Assembly: GCF_900113085.1 (NCBI RefSeq)
Contig: NZ_FOOC01000001.1
Location: 1-64,000, forward strand
DNA from: Fontimonas thermophila
Lineage (GTDB): Bacteria; Pseudomonadota; Gammaproteobacteria; Nevskiales; Nevskiaceae
Direction of reading: 5' to 3'
DNA length: 64,000 nt
A program made the position numbers and the translations under genes. The notes under the pieces are model-generated. The model did no database searches. It was not told the origin of the DNA and was given only the letters and a program-made list of their open reading frames with translations. Below, piece after piece: positions 38,652 through 50,464 of the stretch (position 1 is its first letter; each line of letters opens with the position of its first letter).

Positions 38652-39887
38652 TCACGCCTGCGCCTGCTGGGCATCGCGCCAGCGCTTGAGCGCATCGATG
38701 CGCCGGCGCCGCAGCATCTCGCCCACGACCGCACCGCGATGGCCGGCGGCGACGATTTCGTGTGCGGTCACCGCTGCCGCCACGCGCAGCGCCGCGCGCA
38801 GGTAATCGGTCTGCGGATACGCGCACTGCTCGAAACCGAGCCGGCCGCGCGCATCGGTCTCACAGGCCATCAGGACGGCTTCGAAACGGTCCGGTTGGCG
38901 AAAGCCACCCAGCCGCTCGAGCAAATCGTGCAGCGTCGCGGCTTTGAGGGTTTGCACTCGGTGCACGTTGAGATGCTCGCGCGTATGCACGAGGGCGAGG
39001 TCACGGCAGGCGGATGGCACGCGTAGCCGCGCGCTGACGCGCGCGACCAGATCGACCCCGCGCACGTCGTGCAGCTTGTGCGCCGGCCATTCGTTGCGCG
39101 GCGTCAACGCCTTGCCAAGATCGTGCACCAGCGCGGCGTAGCGCACCGCAAGCGGCGCCGCCGCGCGGGCGGCGGCATCCACGCACATCAGCGTGTGCAC
39201 ACCGGTATCGACCTCGGGATGATAGTCCGCGCGCTGCGGCACGCCGAACAATGCGTCGACTTCGGGCAAGATCCGCGCAAGCGCCCCGCACTCACGCAGC
39301 GTCGCGAAAAACGTGCTGGGGCGCTCCAGCATCAGCGCGCGGCTCATTTCCTTCCAGATCCGCTCGGGAACGAGATGATCGACCTCGCCGCTTGTGACCA
39401 TCTCGCGCATCAATGCCAGCGTCTCCGGCGCAACGCGAAACCCGAGCGGCGCCAGGCGTGCATGGAAGCGGGCGACGCGCAGGATGCGCACCGGATCCTC
39501 GGCGAACGCCGGCGAGACGTGCCGCAATAGTCGCGCCTCCAGATCGGCACGCCCGCCATACGGGTCGATCAAGCGGCCATGTTCGTCTTCGGCGATGGCG
39601 TTGATCGTCAGATCGCGGCGGCGCAGGTCGTCCTCGAGCGTCACGCTGGCGCTGGCATCGACGGTGAAGCCCCGGTACCCATGGCCCGACTTGCGCTCGG
39701 TGCGGGCGAGCGCGTGCTCCTCGCCGGTGTCCGGATGCAAGAACACCGGAAAATCCTTGCCCACGGGTTTGTACCCGGCGCGCAGCATGTCATCCGCGGT
39801 CGCGCCGACGACGACCCAGTCGCGTTCGCCAGGGGGTAAGCCGAGCAGCCGGTCGCGCACGGCGCCGCCAACGAGATAGCGCTTCAT
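38652..39887 (-). CDS. cca: Multifunctional CCA-adding tRNA nucleotidyltransferase
   Basis: A 411-residue class II CCA-adding enzyme. The nucleotidyltransferase core has [37 protein letters not shown] and [14 protein letters not shown]. An HD phosphohydrolase domain follows ([37 protein letters not shown]), as in the multifunctional gammaproteobacterial enzymes with phosphatase and phosphodiesterase activity. Its ATG overlaps the stop of slt (ATGA), so the pair is translationally coupled. Length matches E. coli Cca (412). Confidence 0.97.
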   Translation of the reverse strand: MKRYLVGGAVRDRLLGLPPGERDWVVVGATADDMLRAGYKPVGKDFPVFLHPDTGEEHALARTERKSGHGYRGFTVDASASVTLEDDLRRRDLTINAIAEDEHGRLIDPYGGRADLEARLLRHVSPAFAEDPVRILRVARFHARLAPLGFRVAPETLALMREMVTSGEVDHLVPERIWKEMSRALMLERPSTFFATLRECGALARILPEVDALFGVPQRADYHPEVDTGVHTLMCVDAAARAAAPLAVRYAALVHDLGKALTPRNEWPAHKLHDVRGVDLVARVSARLRVPSACRDLALVHTREHLNVHRVQTLKAATLHDLLERLGGFRQPDRFEAVLMACETDARGRLGFEQCAYPQTDYLRAALRVAAAVTAHEIVAAGHRGAVVGEMLRRRRIDALKRWRDAQQAQA

Positions 39888-41815
39888 GGCGGCGTTCGCA
39901 CCGGTTGCAGCAGCGGGACCAGATCCAGCGGCTCGCCGTGGCGCTGCCAGTGGTATGCGGCCATGTGCCAGAGGATTTTCTGCACATAGCCGCGCGTCTG
40001 GTCGTAGGGCAGGTTTTCGATCCACACGTCGGCATCCATCGGCTGTGCCGGCAGCCAGCGGCGTACCGCATTCGGGCCGGCGTTGTAGGCGGCGAGCGCG
40101 ACCACCACCTGGCCGCCGAAGCGCTCCCGCATCTCGCGCAGATAGGCGACGCCGAGGGGGATATTGATCTCCGGCCGCAGCAGATCGGCGCGATCCGGCA
40201 GCCGCTCGTCGTGGCGGCGCGCGACCTCGCGCGCGGTCGGCAGCAGCAGTTGCAGCAAACCGTAGGCATTCGACGGCGACACCGCACGCGGATGAAACAG
40301 GCTTTCCTGACGCATGACGCCATAGACCAGCTCGGGCGGCACGCCGGCACGGCGGGCGTGCGCGAAGATCGCCTCCTCGTAGGCCGGCGGATAACTCAGC
40401 TCGAGGATATCGAGGGCATCGAGCCCGGCGAGCAGACCCACCGCCTGGACATGCCAGCCCCACTGCGCGGCGAGGTGCGCCGCCTGCAGCCGGCGCGATG
40501 CGTCCAGCCCGCGCACGGCCGCACGCCACTCGGCGTTGGCCCAGCGATCGCGCTCGATGAAATAGAGCTCACGCGCGCGCTGCACGCCCGGCTGTGCCAG
40601 CAGCTCGGCCTGGATGGCCGGATCGCTAACGAACGTGCGCACGCGCGGACGGTGCGGCCGCTGCAGGCGCCAGGCCGCGAGCAGGCCGTAGTAGCCATTG
40701 TCCTGGGCCAGGGCTTCGTAGATCGATCGCGCCGCGGCGGCATGGCCGCTGCGTTCGAGCATGCGCGCGCGCCAGTAGGCCCAGCGCGGCTCGGCCGCCT
40801 GCGCCGGCGGCAGCGCCGCGATCCACGCCGATGCCAGATCCTGCCGTCCGTGCCACAGGGCGGCGCGGATGCGCCATTCGTGGACCTGCGCATCGACCAC
40901 CGCCGCAGGCAGGCGCGCGAACAACGCGAGCGCCTCGGCACGGTGATCCCAGGCCAGTCCGAGTGCGGCCCAGCGTTCGAGCTGCGCATATCGCTGCGCG
41001 CCGATGCGCGCGCGGGCCAGCGCGCCCAGCACGGCGTACGCGCGTTCTGAATCGCGCCGCGCCAGACGAGAGAAACCGGCGAGCACGCCGTCCCATTCGA
41101 AGGCTGCATCCGGCCGCTCGGCGAGGAGGGCGAGTTCGCGCGCCGGATCGCGCAGCAACCGCACCCACTGCTGCAGGGGCGCCGCCTGCGCCGGCGGCAG
41201 CTTGCGCAGCAACCACTGCGCGAGCTCGAGATTGCCGTCGGCCAGCGCCTTGCGCGCGCGCCGCACCACCTGCGTCGGGGTGATGCCACCTTGCGCGTCG
41301 AGCCATTCGAATACCGGCGCACAGGCTTGCGGCATCTGCGGCGCCTGTTCCCAGAATGCCTGCAGTTCTGCACCAACCGTGGCATCGCCGCTGTCGATGC
41401 GCGCCTGGTAAGCATGACAGGCCAACACGGGCAGATCCGGATCGGGGGTGTAATGGCGCAGGAAGACCGCCCATTGCCGGCGCTCGGCGAGGCTCGTCAG
41501 CCATGCGCCGCGCAGCTCGGCGGCGAGCGGCAGCTGCGCCTGTGCATCCAGAAACGCCATCACCGCCCGGTCGGTGTCCTCACCCGGCGTCCGCCGCACG
41601 GCATCGAGCAGGCGCACGCCTTCGAGATAGGGGTAAAGGACATAAGCGCGCAGCTCGGAGCCATCCGGAGAAGAGGGCACAAGGCCCTGCTCGGCCTGCT
41701 CCAGGGCGAGGCGGAATTGCGCACGCAAATCCTCATCCGCGGCCTTCGCAGGCCGTGCGAGCACAACCGCCACGGCGGTTGCGACCAGAAAGAATCGGCA
41801 GAGACTCATCGCCAT
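39884..41815 (-). CDS. slt: Soluble lytic murein transglycosylase
   Basis: A periplasmic peptidoglycan lytic enzyme of about 643 residues. A signal peptide ([18 protein letters not shown]) is followed by the long helical superhelix of Slt70 (about 30-440) and the C-terminal lysozyme-like domain: catalytic Glu in [11 protein letters not shown], then [16 protein letters not shown] and [20 protein letters not shown] 41815 is used as it starts the signal peptide; 41809 or 41836 are alternatives and no strong ribosome-binding site decides. It is the first gene of the slt-cca pair, divergent from the TSUP transporter gene. Confidence 0.95.
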   Translation of the reverse strand: MAMSLCRFFLVATAVAVVLARPAKAADEDLRAQFRLALEQAEQGLVPSSPDGSELRAYVLYPYLEGVRLLDAVRRTPGEDTDRAVMAFLDAQAQLPLAAELRGAWLTSLAERRQWAVFLRHYTPDPDLPVLACHAYQARIDSGDATVGAELQAFWEQAPQMPQACAPVFEWLDAQGGITPTQVVRRARKALADGNLELAQWLLRKLPPAQAAPLQQWVRLLRDPARELALLAERPDAAFEWDGVLAGFSRLARRDSERAYAVLGALARARIGAQRYAQLERWAALGLAWDHRAEALALFARLPAAVVDAQVHEWRIRAALWHGRQDLASAWIAALPPAQAAEPRWAYWRARMLERSGHAAAARSIYEALAQDNGYYGLLAAWRLQRPHRPRVRTFVSDPAIQAELLAQPGVQRARELYFIERDRWANAEWRAAVRGLDASRRLQAAHLAAQWGWHVQAVGLLAGLDALDILELSYPPAYEEAIFAHARRAGVPPELVYGVMRQESLFHPRAVSPSNAYGLLQLLLPTAREVARRHDERLPDRADLLRPEINIPLGVAYLREMRERFGGQVVVALAAYNAGPNAVRRWLPAQPMDADVWIENLPYDQTRGYVQKILWHMAAYHWQRHGEPLDLVPLLQPVRTPP

Positions 41816-41937
41816 CGGGTAGGATGCGCGGCTCATTATGCAGGGCGCGGCGCATCCACGAAGGTCGGCAGGTTCGACCGCCTTGGGCATACGACATCGC
41901 GCACCGGCTCTGGCCTGACAATCCCGGCGGCACGGTC

Positions 41938-42732
41938 ATGGAACAGCTTGCGATCTTCGTCCTCACCGGTATCGGGGCCGGCCTGCTCGCCGGTCTGTTC
42001 GGCGTCGGCGGCGGCTTGATCATGGTTCCGGCGCTGGCCTTGGTGCTGCCGCTGCAGGGCGTGCCGGAAGCGGTCTATATGCAAGTGGCCATCGGCACCT
42101 CGCTCGCGGTGATCGCGGCGACCTCGCTGTCGTCGACACTGGCGCATCATCGCCGCGGTGGGGTGCACTGGGCCGCCCTGCTGCGCTTTGCGCCGGGGCT
42201 GGCCCTGGGCGCGCTCGCCGGCGCCATCGTGGCCGACACCTTGAGCGGCACGGCACTCAAGCGCATCGTCGGCACCGGAACCATCCTCGTCGCCGCGCAG
42301 ATGGCGCTCAAACGCGAGGCGCCGACGGCCTCGGGGACGTTGCGCGCCGGAACACTCGAATTGTTCGCGGCTGGCGGCGCGATCGGGGTGCTGTCCGCGC
42401 TGGTGGGTATTGGCGGCGGTTCGCTGACCGTGCCGTACTTGAGCGCGCGCGGCCTGCCCGTGCACCAGGCCGTGGGAACCGCGGCCGCCGGCGGCGTGCC
42501 GATCGCCTGGGCCGGCGCCGCCGGCTTTGTCATCGTCGGCTGGGATGCCGCCGGCGTGCCCGCCCCGCATCTGGGTTACGTGAGCCTCTCCGCGTTCGCC
42601 GCACTCGCCGCGACCAGCGTGCTGTGTGCACCGCTGGGCGCCCGCCTCGCCCACGCCCTGCCCGCTGTGGTGCTGCGCCGGGCGTTCGCCCTGCTGCTGC
42701 TGGTCGTCGGCCTGCGCATGCTGTGCAGTTGA
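41938..42732 (+). CDS. TSUP family permease (TauE/SafE-like)
   Basis: A 264-residue membrane protein with about eight helices. The two inverted halves each carry the family signature: GLFGVGGGLIMVPAL near residue 22 and ALVGIGGGSLTVPYL near 155. TSUP proteins export sulfite, sulfoacetate or other organosulfur compounds, or move sulfur compounds across the membrane; the substrate here is unknown. It is convergent with oxyR, 17 bp apart. ATG 41938 fits the usual N-terminal helix. Confidence 0.92.
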   Translation: MEQLAIFVLTGIGAGLLAGLFGVGGGLIMVPALALVLPLQGVPEAVYMQVAIGTSLAVIAATSLSSTLAHHRRGGVHWAALLRFAPGLALGALAGAIVADTLSGTALKRIVGTGTILVAAQMALKREAPTASGTLRAGTLELFAAGGAIGVLSALVGIGGGSLTVPYLSARGLPVHQAVGTAAAGGVPIAWAGAAGFVIVGWDAAGVPAPHLGYVSLSAFAALAATSVLCAPLGARLAHALPAVVLRRAFALLLLVVGLRMLCS

Positions 42733-42749
42733 GTGCGGCGCGCGCAGTC

Positions 42750-43685
42750 TCACTCCGTACTCGTCGTGGCCTCGGGCAACAGACGCACCCCTTTGATGCC
42801 AGAGGCGAGCACGGCATCGCGCAACGCGGTGATGGCCTTGCGCCGCGGAAAAGTCTTGCGCCAGACCAGGGCGATGCGCCGCTGCGGCGCCGGCGGCGCG
42901 AACGGTTTGGCCAGCAGCAGGCCGTCGTCGGGGCGGTTCTCCACCGACGAACGCGGCAGCACGGTGATCCCCAGGCCGCTGACCACCATGTGGCGGATCG
43001 TCTCCAGGCTGCTGCCGGTCTGGGGGCGCGGACCCTCGCCATCGGGATCGACGCATTTGGGACAGGCCTCGATCACCTGCTCGCGGAAACAGTGGCCCGG
43101 GCCGAGCAGCAAGAGCTTTTCCCCGGCGAGCTGCCGCGCCGGGATTTGCGTGGCCTTCGCCCAGTGATGATCGTGCGGTATCAGTACGACGAAATCCTCG
43201 TCGTAGAGCGGCCAGGCACATAAGCCCTGGAGATCCACTGGCAGCGCGACGATGGCGACGTCCAGTTCGTTGTCGCGCAGTTGCTCGAGCAGCTTGGCGG
43301 TGAAGTTTTCCTCGATCACCAGCGGCATCTGCGGCGCGGATTTGCGCATCAAGGGCACCAGACCCGGCAGCAGATACGGCCCGACCGTATAAATCGCCCC
43401 CAGACGCAGCGGGCCGGTCAGCTCGTCGCGCCCTTCGCGCGCGATGTCTTCGATCAGGCGCGCCTCCGAGAGCACGCGCCGCGCCTGCGCGATGATCCGC
43501 TCGCCGACCGGGGTCGGCCGCGCCTCGCCGCGATTGCGCTCGAACAGAATCACGCCGAGCTCATCCTCGAGCTTCTTGAGCGCAACCGACAGCGTCGGCT
43601 GTGAAACGAAAGACCGCTCGGCGGCACGGCCAAAGTGCCGCTCTTTGTCGAGATTGACGAGATAACGCAGCTCGGTCAGGGTCAT
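42750..43685 (-). CDS. oxyR: Hydrogen-peroxide-sensing regulator OxyR
   Basis: A 311-residue LysR-type activator of peroxide defence. The N-terminal helix-turn-helix contains TELRYLVNLDKERHFGRAAE and SFVSQPTLSVALKKLEDELG. The redox pair is present: Cys in GPGHCFREQV and Cys in IEACPKC, equivalent to Cys199 and Cys208 of E. coli OxyR, so it can form the activating disulfide. The usual E-x-NF (VIEENFTAKLLEQL) and IAREGRDELTGPLRLG are seen. It is divergent from the barrel protein gene at 43830 and probably controls katG at 15504-17657. Confidence 0.96.
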   Translation of the reverse strand: MTLTELRYLVNLDKERHFGRAAERSFVSQPTLSVALKKLEDELGVILFERNRGEARPTPVGERIIAQARRVLSEARLIEDIAREGRDELTGPLRLGAIYTVGPYLLPGLVPLMRKSAPQMPLVIEENFTAKLLEQLRDNELDVAIVALPVDLQGLCAWPLYDEDFVVLIPHDHHWAKATQIPARQLAGEKLLLLGPGHCFREQVIEACPKCVDPDGEGPRPQTGSSLETIRHMVVSGLGITVLPRSSVENRPDDGLLLAKPFAPPAPQRRIALVWRKTFPRRKAITALRDAVLASGIKGVRLLPEATTSTE

Positions 43686-43829
43686 ATGGCGAGATTCTCA
43701 CGCCAGGACGTGGCTGTGCAATGCCGGCGCGCATGCGCAGCAGGCCGTCCAGGCTTCATGCGCGATTCAGGAATTTTGCGCATAGTGTGCCGGTTGCGCA
43801 TCTTTCCATGGCCTCAAGAGGGGGCAGCC

Positions 43830-44486
43830 ATGTCGTACCGTTTTCTCACTCTCGTACTGTTGGCCCTGTCATTACCAGCCGTGGCCGACGAGTCCGAGAA
43901 AAAGCCGGAGCGGGAGCAAGACCGCACGGAAGGCGTGACCTATAGCGGCGTCGGGCTGTCGCGGGTGGATCCGAAGATCGATACCGCCGGCCTTCAGTTC
44001 GATACTCCGATCAACCTCGACGCCACGCTGGGTTTTCGTATCCCGACGATCCAGTGGTTCGGCATCGAGTTGAACATCTCGTCCACGGTGATTCCGGGAC
44101 AAGTCACCGAAACCACCTGCAGCCCACCGAGCGGTGGCGGCGGTGGCGGTGGCCTGCCCCTGCCGGGGGGCGGGAGCGGCGGCAGCGGCGGGCAAAGCTG
44201 CACGACGCGCGATGCCGGAGATTTCGGCGGCCAGAGCGTCGGCGCCTTCGTCGTGCTGCGTTCGCCAGGCGCCTTCTACGCCCAGGGTCGCGTCGGCTAC
44301 CGCTACCTCAACTACAACGCCGATGCCCTGCGTGAGAAGCGCACCGGCTCGGCCTACGGCCTGGGGGTGGGCTACCGCTGGAACCCGCAGACCGGCAGCG
44401 GCGTGGAGCTGGGCTACAACCGCTTCAACGATCGGCTGCAGGCCATCGGCTTTCAGTTCAACTATGGCTTTGGCCGCCGCGACTGA
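43830..44486 (+). CDS. Outer-membrane beta-barrel protein with poly-glycine loop
   Basis: A 218-residue exported protein. The signal peptide (FLTLVLLALSLPAVADE) is followed by a Lys/Glu-rich segment and barrel-like strands (VTYSGVGLSRVD, LDATLGFRIPTIQWFGIELNIS, GAFYAQGRVGYRYLNYN, YGLGVGYRWNPQTGSGVELGYNRF, FQFNYGFGRRD), similar to small OmpA/OmpW-like porin folds. Between the second pair of strands is a low-complexity loop of two Gly/Ser/Pro-rich runs bounded by Cys residues (TTCSPPS ... GGQSCTT), which could be closed by a disulfide at the surface. GAGGGGG precedes ATG 43830. It is divergent from oxyR, so peroxide control is possible but not shown. Confidence 0.8.
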   Translation: MSYRFLTLVLLALSLPAVADESEKKPEREQDRTEGVTYSGVGLSRVDPKIDTAGLQFDTPINLDATLGFRIPTIQWFGIELNISSTVIPGQVTETTCSPPSGGGGGGGLPLPGGGSGGSGGQSCTTRDAGDFGGQSVGAFVVLRSPGAFYAQGRVGYRYLNYNADALREKRTGSAYGLGVGYRWNPQTGSGVELGYNRFNDRLQAIGFQFNYGFGRRD

Positions 44487-44571
44487 TCCCCGCGGTCGGT
44501 ACCGCCGACAAAAGCCCGCATGATGCCCGCGCGCCGCACACAGGCCTGGCGGCAAGCGCTTGGGGTTTTTG

Positions 44572-46073
<1,502 letters not shown>

Positions 46074-46114
46074 GATCGCTCAACTCACCTTGTTTGACTT
46101 GCGTTCAAACTCGT

Positions 46115-48655
46115 TCAAACCCGCTTCGATACGCGCTTGGACACAGCCTTCGCCGCGCGCTTCGTCGTCTTTTTCGAAGTCTTTTTCGACGCCGTTTTCG
46201 CAGCCTGTTGCGCCGTTTTCTTCACCGCCGCAGCGGCGGTCTTGCGCGCGGATGCCGGCCCCGCCTTGGCCTTAGCTTGCGCCGGCTGGGTTCCCCTTGC
46301 CAAAGACGCCGAATCTCCAGCCGCATCGGTTGACTTCGCCGCGGCTTTCTTCGCTGCCTTCTTCGCCGCCGGCGCCGCCGCGGCGGCGAGATAGGCTTCG
46401 CACTCGAACACGGTCAGACTGTCCACCTCGCGCCCTTTGGGGATCGGCGCGCGGCGCTTGCCGTCGGTGATGTAGGGGCCGAAGCGGCCCTTGACGATGC
46501 GGATGCCGCTGTCACCGAAGCGTTTGATCGTGGCCGCTTCCAGCGCGGCGGCCTTCTGCTCGATCAGTTCGATCGCCCGCGCCAGATCGATCGTGTAGGG
46601 ATCATCATCCTTCTTCAGCGACACGAAATTCGAACCGTAGCGCACATAAGGGCCGAAACGGCCGATGTTGACCTCGACCTCCTCGCCGCTCGGCAACTGG
46701 CCGAGTTTGCGCGGCAGCGCGAACAGTGCCAGCGCCTCCTCGAGCGTGATCGTGTCGATGCGCTGGTTGGCGCGCAGCGAGGCAAAGCGCGGCTTGTCGG
46801 TATCGTCCTTGCTGCCGATTTGCACGAATGGCCCGAAACGGCCGAGCCGCGCAAAGACCGGTTTGCCCGACGCCGGGTCGGTGCCGAGCAGGCGCGCCTC
46901 GGCAATGTCGGCGCGGCTCAGATCCTGCTTTTCGTCGAGCCGCTGTTTGAACTCGCGCCAGAAATCGGCGAGCAGCGGCTTCCACTGCTTTTCGCCGCGC
47001 GAGACCGCGTCGAGATCGTCCTCCAGATGCGCGGTGAAGGCGTAATCGACGTAGCGGGTGAAGTGCTCGGTCAGGAATTTGTTGACGATCATGCCGACAT
47101 CGGTGGGCACGAAGGCCTTGCCATCGAGGCGCACGTAATCGCGCGCGAGCAGCGTCGAGATGATGCTCGCATAGGTGGACGGACGGCCGATGTCGTATTC
47201 CTCCAGCGTCTTGACCAGACTCGCCTCGGTATAGCGCGGCGGCGGTTCGGTGAAATGCTGGTCGGCGACGAGCTCGACGAGCCGGACGCGCTCTCCCACC
47301 GCCAGCGGCGGCAGGCGCTTTTCGTCCTCGTCCTCATCCTTGCCACTGGGCGTGTCGGTACCCTGGGTATAGACGGCGATGAAGCCCGGTTCCACCAGCG
47401 TCGAGCCGCTGGCACGGAACGCATTGTCGGCGCCCGCACGCAATTCCACGGTCACGGTGTCGAACACCGCCTGCTGCATCTGGCAGGCGATCGTGCGCTT
47501 CCAGATCAGCTCGTAGAGCCTGGCCTGATCCGGCGACAGATAGGGCGCGACCTGCTCCGGCAGACGTGCGACCGAGGTCGGACGCACCGCCTCGTGCGCT
47601 TCCTGGGCGTTCTTCGACTTGGTCTTGTAAAAGCGCGGTTCCGGTGGCACCGCGGCGGCACCGAAGCGCGCGCCGATGAGCTTGCGGATCTCGGCGATGG
47701 CGTCCTGCGCGAGGCTCACCGAGTCGGTGCGCATGTACGTGATCAGACCCACCGTCTCGCCGCCCAGATCGACACCCTCGTAGAGCTGCTGTGCGGCGCG
47801 CATCGTGCGGCTCGCCGAAAAGCCGAGCTTGCGGTTGGCCTCCTGCTGCAGTGTCGAGGTCGTGAACGGCGGTGCCGGATTGCGCCGGCGCTGTTTCTTC
47901 TCGACCGCGGTGACGACGAGCTCGCCGGCCGCGGCCTTTTCGAGCGCGCTCTTGGCGGCGAGCGCAGAGGCGGCATTGACGAGGGAGAACTGCTCGACCT
48001 TGCGACCCTGTAGCTCTACCAGCCGCGCGTCGAACCGCTGTCCGTCTTTTTCGGCAAGCGCCGAGATCGTCCAGTATTCGCGCGGCACAAAGGCCTTGAT
48101 TTCCTCCTCGCGCTCGCAGATCAGGCGCAGCGCGGGGGACTGCACGCGCCCGGCGGACAGGCCGGGCTGCACCTTGCGCCACAGCAGCGGCGAGAGGTTG
48201 AAGCCGACGAGGTAATCGAGCGCGCGCCGCGCCTGCTGCGCGTTGACCAGATCCTCGGAAATCCCGCGCGGATGCCGGATCGCATTCTGGATCTCGCGCT
48301 GCGTGATTTCGTAGAACACCACGCGCTTGACCGGCTTGTTCTTGAGCGCGTTTCGCTCGCGCAGCAGCTCGACCAGGTGCCAGGAAATCGCCTCGCCTTC
48401 GCGATCCGGGTCGGTGGCCAGCCACAGCTCATCGGCGTCCTTGAGCGCGGCGATGATGGCCTTGACGTGCTTTTCGTTGCGGTCGATGACCTGGTACTTC
48501 ATCTCGAAGCCGTTTTCGACGTCGACCGCGCCGTCTTTCGGGACAAGGTCGCGCACGTGCCCATAGGAGGCCAGGACCTCGAAATCCTTGCCCAAATATT
48601 TTTTGATCGTCTTGGCCTTGGCGGGCGACTCGACGATGACCAGGTTTTTGCTCAT
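46115..48655 (-). CDS. topA: DNA topoisomerase I with Lys/Ala-rich tail
   Basis: An 846-residue type IA topoisomerase that relaxes negative supercoils. The TOPRIM domain (KNLVIVESPAKAKTIKKYLG, DPDREGEAISWHL) is followed by the catalytic gate with active-site Tyr in GLITYMRTDSVSLAQ. C-terminal repeats of the form GRFGPYVRYG and GRFGPYITDGKRRAPIPKG replace the Cys4 zinc ribbons of E. coli TopA; no Cys clusters are present. The last roughly 75 residues are Lys/Ala-rich, like histone H1-type tails, and probably bind DNA non-specifically. ATG 48655 is the family start. It is flanked by smg upstream and tsaC downstream. Confidence 0.96.
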   Translation of the reverse strand: MSKNLVIVESPAKAKTIKKYLGKDFEVLASYGHVRDLVPKDGAVDVENGFEMKYQVIDRNEKHVKAIIAALKDADELWLATDPDREGEAISWHLVELLRERNALKNKPVKRVVFYEITQREIQNAIRHPRGISEDLVNAQQARRALDYLVGFNLSPLLWRKVQPGLSAGRVQSPALRLICEREEEIKAFVPREYWTISALAEKDGQRFDARLVELQGRKVEQFSLVNAASALAAKSALEKAAAGELVVTAVEKKQRRRNPAPPFTTSTLQQEANRKLGFSASRTMRAAQQLYEGVDLGGETVGLITYMRTDSVSLAQDAIAEIRKLIGARFGAAAVPPEPRFYKTKSKNAQEAHEAVRPTSVARLPEQVAPYLSPDQARLYELIWKRTIACQMQQAVFDTVTVELRAGADNAFRASGSTLVEPGFIAVYTQGTDTPSGKDEDEDEKRLPPLAVGERVRLVELVADQHFTEPPPRYTEASLVKTLEEYDIGRPSTYASIISTLLARDYVRLDGKAFVPTDVGMIVNKFLTEHFTRYVDYAFTAHLEDDLDAVSRGEKQWKPLLADFWREFKQRLDEKQDLSRADIAEARLLGTDPASGKPVFARLGRFGPFVQIGSKDDTDKPRFASLRANQRIDTITLEEALALFALPRKLGQLPSGEEVEVNIGRFGPYVRYGSNFVSLKKDDDPYTIDLARAIELIEQKAAALEAATIKRFGDSGIRIVKGRFGPYITDGKRRAPIPKGREVDSLTVFECEAYLAAAAAPAAKKAAKKAAAKSTDAAGDSASLARGTQPAQAKAKAGPASARKTAAAAVKKTAQQAAKTASKKTSKKTTKRAAKAVSKRVSKRV

Positions 48656-48766
48656 GTAACTCGGCATGCAGGAACCACCGGACGGTGGCCGCGGTGCGCG
48701 CCTTATAAGCGGAAGGTGGAGTGACTGTCCAGCCAACTGCACGCGCACGCGTGCGCGCGCAAGGGG

Positions 48767-49234
48767 TCAGTGCTTGAACTCGCCTTCGTAATACACCATC
48801 TCCTCGAGATGACCGAAAGCCTCCTCGGCATCGGGCTGGTTCATCAGCACCAGCAGACAGACCCACTTGACGCGCTCCAGATCGATCTCTTCCTTGAGCG
48901 CCATCAGCCGGTCGATGACCAGCTCGCGCAGCGCGGCGTCGAGGATGCCGAGCTGTTCGAGATAGAGCAAAAAACCGCGGCATTCGGCGGAGAGTTTGGC
49001 CATCTCCTCGCGCGTATAGAGCCGCGTCGCGCCGCTGGGCCCGAACACGATCGGCAACTGGCGCTGCGCGGCAAGGCCATCGAGCCAGACGAAGGCCTGG
49101 CGCACCGCATCGTCGGGAAAACCGGCCGCGACCAATTCCTCGTGCAGTGTGTCCTGGTTGCCGGCATCGGCGAATTCTCCCGCCTGGTAGTGTTCGAACA
49201 GGTACATCAGCACGTCGAGTGCCGTTTCTTTCAT
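48767..49234 (-). CDS. smg: Smg (DUF494) family protein
   Basis: A 155-residue protein of the Smg/DUF494 family, found beside dprA and topA in many proteobacteria. It starts KETALDVLMYLFEHYQAG and contains LVAAGFPDDAVRQAFVWLDGL, RLYTREEMAKLSAECRGFLLYLEQLGIL and VKWVCLLVLMNQP in conserved order. The family is mostly helical and its function is unknown. GGAG precedes ATG 49234; the longer frame from 49285 is less likely. It lies 47 bp after dprA and 111 bp before topA. Confidence 0.94.
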   Translation of the reverse strand: MKETALDVLMYLFEHYQAGEFADAGNQDTLHEELVAAGFPDDAVRQAFVWLDGLAAQRQLPIVFGPSGATRLYTREEMAKLSAECRGFLLYLEQLGILDAALRELVIDRLMALKEEIDLERVKWVCLLVLMNQPDAEEAFGHLEEMVYYEGEFKH

Positions 49235-49281
49235 GGGGTCGCTCCCGTCGGTCTTGATCTCCATGCCCGCGCTGGTCGCGA

Positions 49282-50439
49282 TCACGCCCGATGCAGCCGC
49301 TGCCAGCGGCCGCCGGCCACCGGCGCCACCGCCCCGGCCAGCTCGAGCTGGGTGAGCGCGACCTGCAACTCCGGTAATGGCCGCTGGATGCGTGCGGCCA
49401 GCTCATCCACGGCAAGCGCACCATCGCCGATCGCGTGCAGCACCTCGGCGGCGAGATGCACGTCGGCCTGCACGACCGCCGGCGGTGCATCCTGCGCGTC
49501 CGATCGATGCGCTGGCGCGTGCCGCCTGCCCAGCACGGGCCCGAGTTCTTCGAGCACGTCGTCGACCGTTTCCACGAGCTTTGCGCCTTGCCGGATCAGG
49601 GCATGACAGCCACGCGCCAGCGGATTATGGATCGAACCCGGGATCGCGAACACCTCGCGGCCTTGCTCCAGGGCAAAGCGCGCGGTGATCAGCGATCCGG
49701 ATTCGCGCGCCGCCTCAACGACGAGCACACCCAGCGCCAGGCCGCTGATGATGCGGTTACGCCGCGGGAAATGCTCGGCGAGCGCGCCGACGCCGGGCGG
49801 AAACTCGGAGACCAGGGCGCCGTGTGCGGCGATTTCATGCGCCAATGCCTTGTGGCGCGCCGGATAGACACGGTCGAGTCCGGTGGCACAGACCGCGATC
49901 GTACCGCCACCGGCCGCGAGCGCACCGCGGTGCGCGGCGCCGTCGATGCCGAGCGCAAGCCCGCTGGTCACGACGAGCCCGCGCCGCGCCAGCTCGGCGG
50001 CGAAAGCCTGTGCGTTCTCGATCCCCTGCGGCGTGGCATTGCGCGCACCGACGATGGCGATCTGCGGCAGCGCAAGCCAGTCGGCATCGCCTTGCACGAA
50101 CAGCAGCGGCGGCGGCTGCGCGATCTCGTGCAGCAGCGGCGGGTATTCCGGATCGGTGAGGGTCAACGCACGCCGGCCCGGAGCGGCGAGCCAGGCCAGG
50201 TCGGCGTCGATGGCCGCGCGCTCGACCGCAGCGATCGCCTCGATCTGGTTCTCGCTCAAGCCAGCGTCACGCAGCGCCGGTGCGCCGGCCGCGAGCGCCC
50301 GCGCCAGATCCGGGAAAGCCGCAAGGAGTCGGCGGACGGCCGCGCTGCCGAGGCCCGGCGCACGGCACAAGACCAGCCACGGTCTGAGCGACTGTGCATC
50401 CACGGCGCTAGCCTCGCCCGAAGGCGCGCGCGCCCGCAA
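49282..50439 (-). CDS. dprA: DNA-processing protein DprA
   Basis: A protein of up to 385 residues that loads RecA onto incoming single-stranded DNA in natural transformation. The N-terminal SAM-like part is followed by the Rossmann domain with IAIVGARNATPQG, VTSGLALGIDGAAHRGAL, LVSEFPPG and RNRIISGLALGVLVVEAARESGSL (pieces), and a C-terminal winged helix (about 320-380, HAIGDGALAVDELAARIQRPLPEL). The start may be ATG 50439 or GTG 50403. It sits between the LysM lipoprotein and smg, its usual neighbourhood. Presence alone does not prove competence. Confidence 0.96.
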   Translation of the reverse strand: MRARAPSGEASAVDAQSLRPWLVLCRAPGLGSAAVRRLLAAFPDLARALAAGAPALRDAGLSENQIEAIAAVERAAIDADLAWLAAPGRRALTLTDPEYPPLLHEIAQPPPLLFVQGDADWLALPQIAIVGARNATPQGIENAQAFAAELARRGLVVTSGLALGIDGAAHRGALAAGGGTIAVCATGLDRVYPARHKALAHEIAAHGALVSEFPPGVGALAEHFPRRNRIISGLALGVLVVEAARESGSLITARFALEQGREVFAIPGSIHNPLARGCHALIRQGAKLVETVDDVLEELGPVLGRRHAPAHRSDAQDAPPAVVQADVHLAAEVLHAIGDGALAVDELAARIQRPLPELQVALTQLELAGAVAPVAGGRWQRLHRA

Positions 50440-50464
50440 GCCCCCACGCGCGCGTTCCGGCGGG

